Of a stretch of 64,000 nt of DNA, positions 38,768 to 47,079 are shown piece by piece. Within the stretch, counting starts at the first letter, position 1; each line of letters starts with the position of its first letter. The position numbers were made by a program, and so were the translations under genes. The notes beneath the pieces are model-generated. The model saw only the letters and a list, made by a program, of their open reading frames with translations, was not told the origin of the DNA and did not search any database. Location of the stretch: assembly GCF_014384745.1 (NCBI RefSeq), contig NZ_JACRSO010000001.1, positions 434,001 to 498,000 on the forward strand. The letters run 5' to 3'. The stretch comes from Luoshenia tenuis (lineage in GTDB: Bacteria; Bacillota; Clostridia; Christensenellales; GCA-900066905).

Positions 38768-40224
38768 TTACGGCCGCCTCCCTTCTTGCCGCGCGTTCCC
38801 GATTCTCCGCTTTGCCGGCGCTCTACCGCGTCTTCCTGCCCGTCCTGCGGATATTCGTCCTCCTGGTCGTAGGCCTGCTGCGCTTCATCATCGTCCTGGT
38901 CGTAATACTCATCCTCGTAGTCGGCGTACTCCTGGTCATACGCATCCTCATCGTAATAGGCGTCCTCGTCGATATTATAACCGGGGATCTCTACCGGGCC
39001 CATGGCGCTTTCGCGCATGGCATGGTTGCGCACAGCCACCGCCTCCAGAATGCCGATCAGCACCATATTGGTGACCAGCGAGCTGCCCCCGTAGCTGACA
39101 AAGGGCAGCGTTACGCCGGTGAGCGGGATCATCTTGATCACCCCGCCTACGATGATAAAGGTCTGCAGCGCCACCATGGCCGTACAGCCGATGGCCACCA
39201 GCTTGTAAAAGGTCTGCCCCGCATCCAGGGCGATGCGCGCCCCGCGCAGGATCAGCACCACATAAAAGAGGATAACGGCGATGCCCACCAGCACCCCGAA
39301 CTCCTCGCAGATCACCGCGAAGATAAAGTCCGTATGGTAGGCCGGTATGCTCTTGGGGCTTCCCAGGCCCAGGCCCAGACCCAGCAGCCCGCCGCTGGCG
39401 ATGGCGATCAACGACTGCACGATCTGATAACCGCCGCCCTCCACGTCCGCCCAGGGGTTTTGCCAGGCCGCGATGCGCACCCGCACGTGGGAGAACAGCT
39501 TATACGCGGCCACCGAGCCTACCCCCGCCGCGCCCAGGGCCGCCCCAGTCAGCAGCAGGTTGCTGGTGGCGATATAAAACACCACAATAGAGGTTGAAAA
39601 GTATAACAGCGCTGCGCCCAGATCCTTTTGCAGCACCAATAGCCCCACCGAAACGGCGGCAAATATCCCCAAGGGGATCAGCCGCCACAGGCTGCGCCGC
39701 TCCTTCATGGCGCTGGCCAGAGCGAATACCAGCAGAATCTTGCCCAACTCGGACGGCTGAAAGCTGACCGTGCCAAAGCTGAACCAGCTTTTAGCCCCGC
39801 CCTCCCGGCTGCCAAACAGCAGCGTCAGCACCAGAAAGGCCAGGGTAATGCCCATATATACATAGCTGAGCTTATCCAGCCACGTCCAATACCGCACGGC
39901 GATCAGCGCCACCACCATGCACACCACCGCCACGCCGAACCACTGCATCTGTCGGATGCACATATCCGGGTTCAGCCGGTATTGCAAGATAAAGCCCAGG
40001 GATACCAGCATGTTGGCGATGATCAGGATCCACCGGTCTAGCCCCGGGAATACCCGCACAAAAACCAGGTATTGAAACAGCAATATCGCCACCGAGAGCG
40101 CCCCCAGCATCAACGCCCCGTAATCCACGGGCTGCGCCTTTACCGCCAACAGCGCGAAGGCCAGCAGCTGGAATATCGCGATAACGAAGACCAGGCCGTT
40201 GGCACTGGGCCAATGTTCACGCAT
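38764..40224 (-). CDS. FtsW/RodA/SpoVE family peptidoglycan glycosyltransferase with unusual acidic tail
   Basis: 486 residues; about 10 membrane segments. SEDS motifs include SFGTVSFQPSELGKILLVFA and NPWADVEGGGYQIVQSLIAI, the latter in a large extracellular loop, and IKMIPLTGVTLPFVSYGGSS near the end. It polymerises lipid II glycan chains. The last about 80 residues are an unusual cytoplasmic tail, extremely rich in Asp, Glu, Tyr and Gln (DEDAYYDEDAYDQEYADYED), ending in a basic tip. The tail may bind a regulator. Overlaps the FHA gene by eight bases. Confidence 0.94.
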   Translation of the reverse strand: MREHWPSANGLVFVIAIFQLLAFALLAVKAQPVDYGALMLGALSVAILLFQYLVFVRVFPGLDRWILIIANMLVSLGFILQYRLNPDMCIRQMQWFGVAVVCMVVALIAVRYWTWLDKLSYVYMGITLAFLVLTLLFGSREGGAKSWFSFGTVSFQPSELGKILLVFALASAMKERRSLWRLIPLGIFAAVSVGLLVLQKDLGAALLYFSTSIVVFYIATSNLLLTGAALGAAGVGSVAAYKLFSHVRVRIAAWQNPWADVEGGGYQIVQSLIAIASGGLLGLGLGLGSPKSIPAYHTDFIFAVICEEFGVLVGIAVILFYVVLILRGARIALDAGQTFYKLVAIGCTAMVALQTFIIVGGVIKMIPLTGVTLPFVSYGGSSLVTNMVLIGILEAVAVRNHAMRESAMGPVEIPGYNIDEDAYYDEDAYDQEYADYEDEYYDQDDDEAQQAYDQEDEYPQDGQEDAVERRQSGESGTRGKKGGGRK

Positions 40225-40663
40225 CCCGCTCCACCTCCAATCTTAAGCGAAACGTCACCTCTCCAAAGCGGATCTGGTCGCCGTTTAGCAGCTGCACCCG
40301 CTCAGGGGCGCCCACGCCGTTGATCACCGGCGGGTCTCCCTTGGAAAGGTCCAGCAAAAACACGCCGTCATCCCGGCAGGAAATCTGCGCCTGGCGCCGC
40401 TCTAATCCCTCGTCGCGGATGCGCACATCGCATCCCCGTCCAGAGCCGATCAGCGCATCCATCCCCAGGGGATAGCGCTCCAGCGCCCCCTCCGGGCCCC
40501 GGCGCTCCAAGTACCCGATCACTACGCGCTTTCCCATGTAGCGGCGCTGGAGGCGGTATTCCTTCCAGGCGCTGCGGGCGGTAACGATCAGGATCAGCCA
40601 GATCAGCAGGATGAACACATAACGCATGATCCCCGCTATAAACTGATAAAGCGTATCCTCCAT
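40217..40663 (-). CDS. Membrane-anchored FHA-domain protein
   Basis: 148 residues. One membrane helix (YVFILLIWLILIVTARSAW) then an FHA domain (about residues 55-145) with PLGMDALIGSGRGCDVRIRD and ISCRDDGVFLLDLSK. FHA domains bind phosphothreonine, so this protein may report Ser/Thr kinase signals to the FtsW/PBP pair encoded next. No kinase gene is in the window. Two extended -10 promoters lie upstream. Confidence 0.9.
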   Translation of the reverse strand: MEDTLYQFIAGIMRYVFILLIWLILIVTARSAWKEYRLQRRYMGKRVVIGYLERRGPEGALERYPLGMDALIGSGRGCDVRIRDEGLERRQAQISCRDDGVFLLDLSKGDPPVINGVGAPERVQLLNGDQIRFGEVTFRLRLEVERDA

Positions 40664-40709
40664 ATCGCCTAAAATCCTTCCATTCGATTTATCCTATTAC
40701 AGATAGCCT

Positions 40710-40771
40710 ATTATACCACACCGCGCCCGGGGGCTGCCCGGTAAGCCGGTCGGTTTACGCCTACAATTATA
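40710..40771 (-). promoter_or_regulatory. Two extended -10 promoters before the FHA gene
   Basis: On the minus strand TGGTATAAT occurs twice, with -10 boxes at 40771-40766 and 40715-40710. Both have the extended TG element but poor -35 boxes. Confidence 0.55.
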
Positions 40772-40848
40772 CCATGGCGCCGCTTTAAGATGCAAAAGCG
40801 CTGTATCCGCCTTGTATGGGCGGTGTAAACTTTTGGGGGTAAACAAAA

Positions 40849-40868
40849 GCCGGAGCAAACGCCCCGGC
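40849..40868 (-). terminator. Terminator after the YacL-like gene
   Basis: An 8-bp stem GCCGGGGC / GCTCCGGC on the minus strand (one G-T pair), loop GTTT, followed by TTTTGTTT. Confidence 0.75.
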
Positions 40869-40883
40869 CCTACAATCCCACTT

Positions 40884-42008
40884 TTACACCAACTTCACAA
40901 ATACCATCTGCCCCGCCGCCGTTTGCAGCAGGCTTGTCACCTCTACCTGGCGCCGCATGCCGATATAAGGCCTGCCGCCCTCGATGACGATCATCGTCCC
41001 ATCGTCCAGATAGGCCAGGCCCTGCTCTTTTTCCCGGCCCTCCCGCAGAATCTGCACGGTGAACTGCTCCCCGGGCAGCAGGCGCTGGCGCATGGCCCCG
41101 GCCAATTCGTTGACGTTGAGCACCCGCACCCCCTGTACCCCCGCCATTTTATTTAGATTATAATCGGTGGTAACCACGCACCCCCCCTCTTCCCGGGCGA
41201 TACGGCAAAGCGCCGCGTCCACCTCTTCACCTGTCCGGCGCTCCCGGCGCACCACATGCACCCGGGCGGGCAGTTCCTGGCGGATGCTTTCGAGCATCTC
41301 CAGCCCTCGCCGGCCCCGCTGGCGGCGCAAAGGGTCCGGCGAATCGGCAATGTGGCGCAGCTCCTGCAGTACAAAATCCGGCACGGACAAGCGCCCGTCC
41401 ACAAAGCCCGCCCGCACCACGTCAAAGATCCGCCCGTCGATGATCGCGCTGGTATCCAGCACCTTATCCGCCGGTGGCTTTAGCCCCTCGGCCTGGGCGG
41501 CCCGCTCCTGCTCGCGGCGGCGCAGCGCGGCAAAGTAATCCATCAGTTCGCTGCGGCGGCGCACAGCCAGGCGCATCCCCAGCAGCCCCAGCAGCATGTA
41601 GATCGACAGCTTGACCACCACGCTCAGCCAGAAGACCGGCAGATCGTTAGCCAGAAAAGAGAGCATAAAGGCCACCGCCAGCCCCACCAAAAGCCCCAGG
41701 GCGCCTGCCACCAGATCCGCAATGGGCGTGGCGCTCAGGCGCTGCTCCAACGCCCCGGCTACACGGTACACCGCGCGAAAAAGCGGCGGCGCCAGCAAAA
41801 AGGCCATCGCCCCGCCCACCGCCGCGCAGGTCAGCACCAAAATCAGATGCCCCCAAATCGGCATGTACCGGCCCAGTTCTCCCCCGCCCAGAAAGTTGAA
41901 GCCCAGCATCACGATCCCCAGGCTCCACCCGGCCAGCACGCCCACCAGCGTGACGATCCCCCGCAATACCCTGGCGATCAAATACCGCGCCCCCCTTCTA
42001 TAAGCCAA
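40884..42008 (-). CDS. YacL-like PIN/TRAM membrane protein
   Basis: 374 residues. Four membrane segments in the first about 150 residues, then a PIN nuclease domain (LDTSAIIDGRIFDVVRAGFV with metal Asp, VPDFVLQELRHIADS, VTTDYNLNKMAGVQGVRVLN) and a C-terminal TRAM domain (GQAYLDD-like GLAYLDDGTMIVIEGGRPYI). This matches YacL of Bacillota, of unknown biological target, possibly RNA processing. Isolated gene with own terminator. Confidence 0.93.
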   Translation of the reverse strand: MAYRRGARYLIARVLRGIVTLVGVLAGWSLGIVMLGFNFLGGGELGRYMPIWGHLILVLTCAAVGGAMAFLLAPPLFRAVYRVAGALEQRLSATPIADLVAGALGLLVGLAVAFMLSFLANDLPVFWLSVVVKLSIYMLLGLLGMRLAVRRRSELMDYFAALRRREQERAAQAEGLKPPADKVLDTSAIIDGRIFDVVRAGFVDGRLSVPDFVLQELRHIADSPDPLRRQRGRRGLEMLESIRQELPARVHVVRRERRTGEEVDAALCRIAREEGGCVVTTDYNLNKMAGVQGVRVLNVNELAGAMRQRLLPGEQFTVQILREGREKEQGLAYLDDGTMIVIEGGRPYIGMRRQVEVTSLLQTAAGQMVFVKLV

Positions 42009-42192
42009 AGGCCCCGCTTTTAGGGCCAGATCAACATACTTTATCCTTCATTATCATACATCATGAAGGAAAATGCCGTCAACCTGCCCATCTTGCCCTT
42101 GTGCCGCATGGGGTAAATGGCCTATAATCTTGTTAACATTCAATATTATGTAAAGGAACTGTGCGTTCCTTGTAAAGGAGGATACGGCCCAC

Positions 42193-42909
42193 ATGGTCTG
42201 GACCGACTTTTTGATCCGCATCAGTTTAGCCGCCGTACTGGGGGCGCTCATCGGCCTTGAACGGCTGATGCACCGGCATATGGCCGGCATCCGCACCAAC
42301 GTGTTGGTCTGCGTTGGCGCCTGTCTTTTCGTGCTTTTTTCCCTGATCGATGAGGAAATGGGGGATCGTTCCCGCGTAGCGGCCCAGGTGGTCACCGGCA
42401 TCGGCTTTCTGGGCGGCGGCGTGATCGTGCGCGATGGGTTTACCATCAAGGGGCTGACCACCGCGGCCACCTTGTGGTGCACCGCCGCCATCGGCGTATT
42501 GCTGGCCGCCGGGCACCTGATGTTTGCCTGCATGGCCACCGCGCTGGTACTGCTGACCAATATCCTGCTGCGGCCCTTTTCCAACCATATCTCTGCCAAA
42601 AACTTCAGCCAGAATACCCGCTATGGCTGCCTGTACCGCTTTGAGATCACCTGCCGCCAGAGCGACGAGTGGACCCTGCGCGGCGATTTGGCGCAAATGC
42701 TGCGCGACCAGAAAATGCAGCTGCAGGCCCTGGAGAGCAAGGACGCCAAGGACGGTTTTGTGGATTTTACGGTCTATGCCCGCCAGCGCACCCCGCAGGA
42801 TGCCACCGCCGAGTATGTGGTGCACGAGCTTGCCCTGCGCGAGGGGGTGCGCCGCGCCTCCTGGTATCGGGAGGATCACGTGGGCAACGATGAAGAGGCC
42901 GGTTTTTAG
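42193..42909 (+). CDS. MgtC/SapB family protein
   Basis: 238 residues. Begins MVWTDFLIRISLAAVLGALI then GLERLMHRHMAGIRTNVLVC, the MgtC signature, with GIGFLGGGVIVRDGFTIKGL. About five membrane segments precede a soluble C-terminal ACT-like domain (RFEITCRQSDEWTLRGDLAQ). Often linked to magnesium stress; function in this host not known. Start after AAAGGAGG. Confidence 0.93.
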   Translation: MVWTDFLIRISLAAVLGALIGLERLMHRHMAGIRTNVLVCVGACLFVLFSLIDEEMGDRSRVAAQVVTGIGFLGGGVIVRDGFTIKGLTTAATLWCTAAIGVLLAAGHLMFACMATALVLLTNILLRPFSNHISAKNFSQNTRYGCLYRFEITCRQSDEWTLRGDLAQMLRDQKMQLQALESKDAKDGFVDFTVYARQRTPQDATAEYVVHELALREGVRRASWYREDHVGNDEEAGF

Positions 42910-42938
42910 GCCCACTTAAAAGATAAGGAGGAACATTC

Positions 42939-43766
42939 ATGCGTAAAGGCGTACTGGTCACCGGCGGGAGCCGGGGTATCGGCAGCGGCATTGCCCGCTG
43001 TATGGCCCAGGACGGGTATGACGTGGCCTTTACCTACCGCGGCGCGCATAAGGAGGCGCAGGCGCTCTGCCGGGAGCTGGAAGGCTATGGCGCGCGCGCC
43101 TTTTGCCGCCAGGCCAACCTGGAAAAGGTAGAGGATTGCCGGGAAACCGTGGCCTGGGCCGCCCAGGCGCTGGGGCAGCTGGACGCGGCTGTGTGCAACG
43201 CCGGCGTCACGCTGACTTACCCGTTTCAGGATTTTCCTCTGGAGCAGATGCAAACGCTGATGGACCTGAACCTGCGGGGCTACCTGCTTACGGCGCAGGC
43301 CGCCGCCAAGGTGATGATCTCCGCGGGCAGGCCGGGCGCCATCGTAATGATCACCTCCGTGCGGGCCACGCGGGCCTTTCCGGAGGATGCGGTCTACGGC
43401 GGGATCAAGGCTGCGCTCTGCCGCGCGGCTGAGGGGATGGCCCTTGATCTGGCGCGCTACGGCATCCGGGTCAACACCGTGGCCCCGGGCTATATCCAGA
43501 CCCGGGATACCCCCGAAGTGCAGGCGTTTTCAGATGGGTTCGGCGCGCGCATTCCCCTGGGCCGGGCCGGGCGGCCGGAGGATATCGGCCAGGCTGTGCG
43601 CTTTTTGTGCTCCTCTCAGGCCGCCTACATCACCGGCGCCACCTTGCGGGTGGATGGCGGATTGATCCTTCCCGGCATGCCGGAGGTACCCTTTGGCCCC
43701 GCCTGGGGCAACCCGGACTATCCGCCGGACAGAGAGATACTGGACTACCGCTTCCCCGGCGAATAA
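42939..43766 (+). CDS. SDR family oxidoreductase
   Basis: 275 residues. Cofactor motif LVTGGSRGIGSGIARCM, NAGV at VCNAGVTLTYP, catalytic Ser (MITSVRA), and Y-x-x-x-K in AVYGGIKAALCRA, then VNTVAPGYIQT and GATLRVDGGLI. Similar to FabG-like 3-oxoacyl reductases or sugar dehydrogenases; NADP(H) likely because of Arg in SRG. AAGGAGG upstream. Follows the mgtC gene by 29 bases, so may be cotranscribed. Confidence 0.92.
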   Translation: MRKGVLVTGGSRGIGSGIARCMAQDGYDVAFTYRGAHKEAQALCRELEGYGARAFCRQANLEKVEDCRETVAWAAQALGQLDAAVCNAGVTLTYPFQDFPLEQMQTLMDLNLRGYLLTAQAAAKVMISAGRPGAIVMITSVRATRAFPEDAVYGGIKAALCRAAEGMALDLARYGIRVNTVAPGYIQTRDTPEVQAFSDGFGARIPLGRAGRPEDIGQAVRFLCSSQAAYITGATLRVDGGLILPGMPEVPFGPAWGNPDYPPDREILDYRFPGE

Positions 43767-43951
43767 GCCCCCAAGGCATGGCCGCCGGAACCCGGTTGTG
43801 CGCGCGAAGGCTGCACGGGTTAGGAGGAAAATCACGCAACTGTTTCTCCAAAATCGTTGCCCCCTCATATAAGGCGGGCTGCATAAATCCCGTCCCTGCG
43901 GGTATGCTCAAATGGGACGGGCCCTAGACTCTTGAAAAGAAGGCTTGTCAA

Positions 43952-44752
43952 ATGATCGTCGATTTTCACATGCACCTGTTTCCGGACGCTATTGCCCCCA
44001 AGGCACTGGCCGGGCTGGCCCGTACCTGCGGCATGGTCCCCCGCGGCGCGGGCACGGTAGCGGACACGCTGGATATTTTGGACCGCTGCGGCGTGGACGC
44101 GGGGGTGATCGAGCACATCGCCACCCGCCCCGGACAGACGGAGAGCGTAAACAAATTTGCCCAGCAGATCCAGTCGGACAGGCTGATCTGTATGGGTTCG
44201 GTCTACCCCACCGACCCCGGCGCGGCCCAGTGGGTAGGCCGTATCCGGGAAATGGGCCTGCATGGGCTCAAGCTGCACCCGGATTATCAGGATTACCGGG
44301 CCGACGACCGGGCCGCCTACCCGGTGTATGAACAGGCCCAGGCGCTAGGGCTGCCCATCGTCTTCCACGCCGGATACGATCCGCTCTCGCCCAAGCTGAT
44401 CCATACCACGCCCGCCATGCTGCGGCGGATCACATCGGACTTTCCCCGCCTGCAAGTGGTCGCCGCCCATATGGGGGGGATGGAGTGCCGTTTAGAGGCG
44501 TTGGAGACCCTTTGCGGCATCCCCAACCTGTACTTTGATACCGCGCTTTGTGCCGAAGGCTTCATGGCCCCCGCCTTATTGCAGGAGATGATCGCCCGCC
44601 ACGGCTACGAGCGGGTGCTGCTGGGCAGCGACTGCCCTTGGCACCTACCCGAAAACGAGATGCGCCTGATCGATTCGCTCCCCATCCCCACCAGCCAAAA
44701 AGAGGCCATACTGGGAGATAACGCGGCAAGGCTGCTGGGGCTTGACGCTTAG
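43952..44752 (+). CDS. Amidohydrolase family protein
   Basis: 266 residues: MIVDFHMHLFPDAIAPKALA gives the metal-binding HxH, then GLKLHPDYQDYRADD, IVFHAGYDPLSP, VVAAHMGGM and LLGSDCPWHLP. This is the Amidohydro_2 arrangement (as in decarboxylases and TIM-barrel hydrolases). Natural substrate unknown. A 185-base gap separates it from the SDR, holding an 8-bp inverted repeat CCCGTCCC / GGGACGGG (43889-43921) but no gene. Confidence 0.88.
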   Translation: MIVDFHMHLFPDAIAPKALAGLARTCGMVPRGAGTVADTLDILDRCGVDAGVIEHIATRPGQTESVNKFAQQIQSDRLICMGSVYPTDPGAAQWVGRIREMGLHGLKLHPDYQDYRADDRAAYPVYEQAQALGLPIVFHAGYDPLSPKLIHTTPAMLRRITSDFPRLQVVAAHMGGMECRLEALETLCGIPNLYFDTALCAEGFMAPALLQEMIARHGYERVLLGSDCPWHLPENEMRLIDSLPIPTSQKEAILGDNAARLLGLDA

Positions 44753-44878
44753 GCAGAATTAACCGATTATTTACACGGCCCCGGTTTCACAGGGGCGATA
44801 AATGGGTTATAATGGAAATAAGGGGTAGCTTTAATCGATAACGATTGGACGGGCCTCGTTTGAAAGGTGGTATTGAAC

Positions 44879-45562
44879 ATGGCCGTTTTCTTCTCGATTC
44901 TCACTTATCTGTTCCTTGCGGGCTTCGCCGTCATGGCAACGGTCTATATGATCCACACCGCAAAAGAGCGCAACCAAAAGACGATGGTAGAGCTGCTGAT
45001 CTGCGGCGGCTTGATCCTGGCGGCGGCGGCCACTGGCGCCCTGGCCGGAAAGGCAGCCGTAGGCTACGCACTGCTGATGATACTGGCGCTGCTGCTATTT
45101 GCCGTGGTGTTTGTGATGCACGAGCAGGTGGAGTCCCCCCGGTTTCTGGCGGGGTTCTTCAGCGCGCTGGTCGCAAATGTGATCTTTTCCATGGCCTTTG
45201 CACAGGCCAGCGGCATGCACTGGCTGGATATTTTGTTCTTCATCGGCATACTGGCGCTGTTCATCCTGGTTCCCCGGATGGCGGGGCTGCGGATCGAAAC
45301 GCTGAAGGTGCCGGCCGTGTTGGCCGCTATCAGCGCCACGCTGATGTTGACCAAAGCCTTTTCCCTTTTGTATGTTTTTCGCCTGCCCGCGGCCTGCGGC
45401 TGGTGGAGCGTGGCCGGTACCCTGCTGCTGCTGGGCGGACAGGCGGTAGTAGCCCTGCCGCAGTTCTCCTCCCGCTTTAGCCGCCACAGGATCCCTGCGC
45501 TGATACTGAGCTTTGCCGGGCAGATCGCCCTGGTGCTGGGGTTGATGAACGCTTCATTTTAA
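44879..45562 (+). CDS. Multi-span membrane protein of unknown function
   Basis: 227 residues from the ATG at 44879 (AGGTGG eight bases upstream; a GTG 12 bases earlier is possible). About seven hydrophobic segments, for example FSILTYLFLAGFAVMATVYM and LLIFAVVFVM-like regions, with short polar turns. A TATAAT box lies at 44805-44810. No recognised domain; followed by a terminator. Confidence 0.7.
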   Translation: MAVFFSILTYLFLAGFAVMATVYMIHTAKERNQKTMVELLICGGLILAAAATGALAGKAAVGYALLMILALLLFAVVFVMHEQVESPRFLAGFFSALVANVIFSMAFAQASGMHWLDILFFIGILALFILVPRMAGLRIETLKVPAVLAAISATLMLTKAFSLLYVFRLPAACGWWSVAGTLLLLGGQAVVALPQFSSRFSRHRIPALILSFAGQIALVLGLMNASF

Positions 45563-45584
45563 ACATTAGAATTGGACCAACACA

Positions 45585-45609
45585 AAGGGGCGCATACAAG
45601 CGCCTCTTT
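45585..45609 (+). terminator. Terminator after the membrane protein gene
   Basis: Stem AAGGGGCGC / GCGCCTCTT (one G-T pair) with a short loop, followed by TTTTTG. The ALDH ribosome binding site follows 10 bases later. Confidence 0.75.
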
Positions 45610-45630
45610 TTTGTTCAAGGAGGTACGTAT

Positions 45631-47001
45631 ATGGATCTACAGGCTTTGGCTTCCCGCCAGCAGGCGTATTTTGACGCGGGGCACACCCGCCCGGCAGCCT
45701 TTCGCCGCGCGCAGCTGCAAAAGCTGACCGATGCCCTGCGCGCCCACGAGCCGGCGCTGGTGCGCGCATTGGCCGAAGACCTCGGCAAGTCCCCTTCGGA
45801 AAGTTATTTAAGCGAGGTGGGCATGATCTACGCCGAGGCCCGCGAGATGCAGCGGCACCTGGGGAAGTGGGCCCGCCCGCAAAGGGTCCCCACCCCGCTG
45901 GCCAATTTCCCCGGCAAGGGCAGAATCTACCCAGAGCCCTATGGCCGCTGCCTGATCCTGGCGCCCTGGAATTACCCCGCGCTGCTCAGCCTCCAGCCGC
46001 TTGTAGGCGCGCTGGCCGCCGGCAACTGCGCGGTGCTCAAGCCCTCGGAATACGCGCCGCATACGGCCCGGGTGCTGGAGGATATCCTGACGCAGGCCTT
46101 TGCCCCGGAGTACGTGGCCGTGGTGCAGGGCGGCCCGGAGGTGAGCCAGGCCCTTTGCCAGCACCCCTTTGACCTTATCTTTTACACCGGCGGCGGCCAG
46201 GTGGGCCGCAAGGTAATGGCGGCTGCGGCCCAGCATCTGACCCCGGTGATCCTGGAGCTGGGGGGCAAAAGCCCCTGTATCGTGGATCAGACTGCCGACC
46301 TTGCGCTGGCCGCGCGGCGCATCGTATGGGGCAAATTTTTAAACGCCGGGCAGACCTGTGTCGCGCCGGATTATCTGCTCGTCCATCAGGACGTATGCCA
46401 ACCCTTATTGGAGAGGATGCGCGAGACCATCGCCGCGTTTTACGGCCCAGAGCCTTTGCAGAACCCGGATTATCCCAAGATCATCTCGCCCCGGCATTTT
46501 GAACGGTTGACCGGGCTTTTGGCCGGTTGCCGCGTCCTTGCCGGGGGAAAGACCGATCCTGACGCCTGCAAGATCGCCCCTACCCTGCTGGGCGATGTGG
46601 ATATGGACAGCCCCATCATGCAGGAGGAGATCTTTGGCCCTCTGCTGCCGGTGCTGCCCTATGCCGGCCTTGACGAGGCCTTTGCCCAGGTGCGCAGCGG
46701 CCCTAAACCCCTGGCTGCCTATTGCTTTACCCGGGACCGGCATACCCAGCAGCGCTTTTTGCACACCCTCTCTTTTGGCGGGGGGTGTATCAACGATACG
46801 GTGATGCACCTGGCCTCGCCCGCCCTGCCCTTTGGCGGCGTGGGGGAAAGCGGGATGGGCGCTTACCACGGCCAGGCCAGCTTTGAGGCCTTCACCCACC
46901 GGAAGGGTGTGCTTAAAAAGGGCCTGTGGCCGGATATTCCCCTGCGTTACCCGCCCTATACAAAGCGAAAACAGGACATGATCCGCAAGGTGATGAAATA
47001 G
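45631..47001 (+). CDS. Aldehyde dehydrogenase (ALDH3-like)
   Basis: 456 residues, the shorter class. PWNYPALLSLQPLVGALAAG is the NAD-binding N-terminal motif, with VILELGGKSPCIV (catalytic Glu) and NAGQTCVAPDYLL (catalytic Cys). C-terminal GGGCINDTVMHLASPALPFG fits the ALDH3/YwdH group, which oxidises medium-chain or aromatic aldehydes to acids. Own ribosome binding site AAGGAGG. Confidence 0.95.
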   Translation: MDLQALASRQQAYFDAGHTRPAAFRRAQLQKLTDALRAHEPALVRALAEDLGKSPSESYLSEVGMIYAEAREMQRHLGKWARPQRVPTPLANFPGKGRIYPEPYGRCLILAPWNYPALLSLQPLVGALAAGNCAVLKPSEYAPHTARVLEDILTQAFAPEYVAVVQGGPEVSQALCQHPFDLIFYTGGGQVGRKVMAAAAQHLTPVILELGGKSPCIVDQTADLALAARRIVWGKFLNAGQTCVAPDYLLVHQDVCQPLLERMRETIAAFYGPEPLQNPDYPKIISPRHFERLTGLLAGCRVLAGGKTDPDACKIAPTLLGDVDMDSPIMQEEIFGPLLPVLPYAGLDEAFAQVRSGPKPLAAYCFTRDRHTQQRFLHTLSFGGGCINDTVMHLASPALPFGGVGESGMGAYHGQASFEAFTHRKGVLKKGLWPDIPLRYPPYTKRKQDMIRKVMK

Positions 47002-47018
47002 CTGTATGAACAACAAAA

Positions 47019-47052
47019 TCAAGGCGAAAAGGAGCATTCCTTTTCGCCTTGA
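47019..47052. terminator. Bidirectional terminator between ALDH and the permease gene
   Basis: A perfect 15-bp stem (TCAAGGCGAAAAGGA / TCCTTTTCGCCTTGA) with loop GCAT; T-rich sequence follows on the plus strand and TTTTGTTG on the minus strand. The genes on each side converge. Confidence 0.9.
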
Positions 47053-47079
47053 CTTTTACGTTTTAGGATTCATTTTCCT

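Noticed and set aside
38812..39597. 261-residue plus-strand open frame opposite the SEDS gene
   Set aside because: Consists of His/Gln/Asp-rich shadow sequence; the minus-strand gene has all family motifs.
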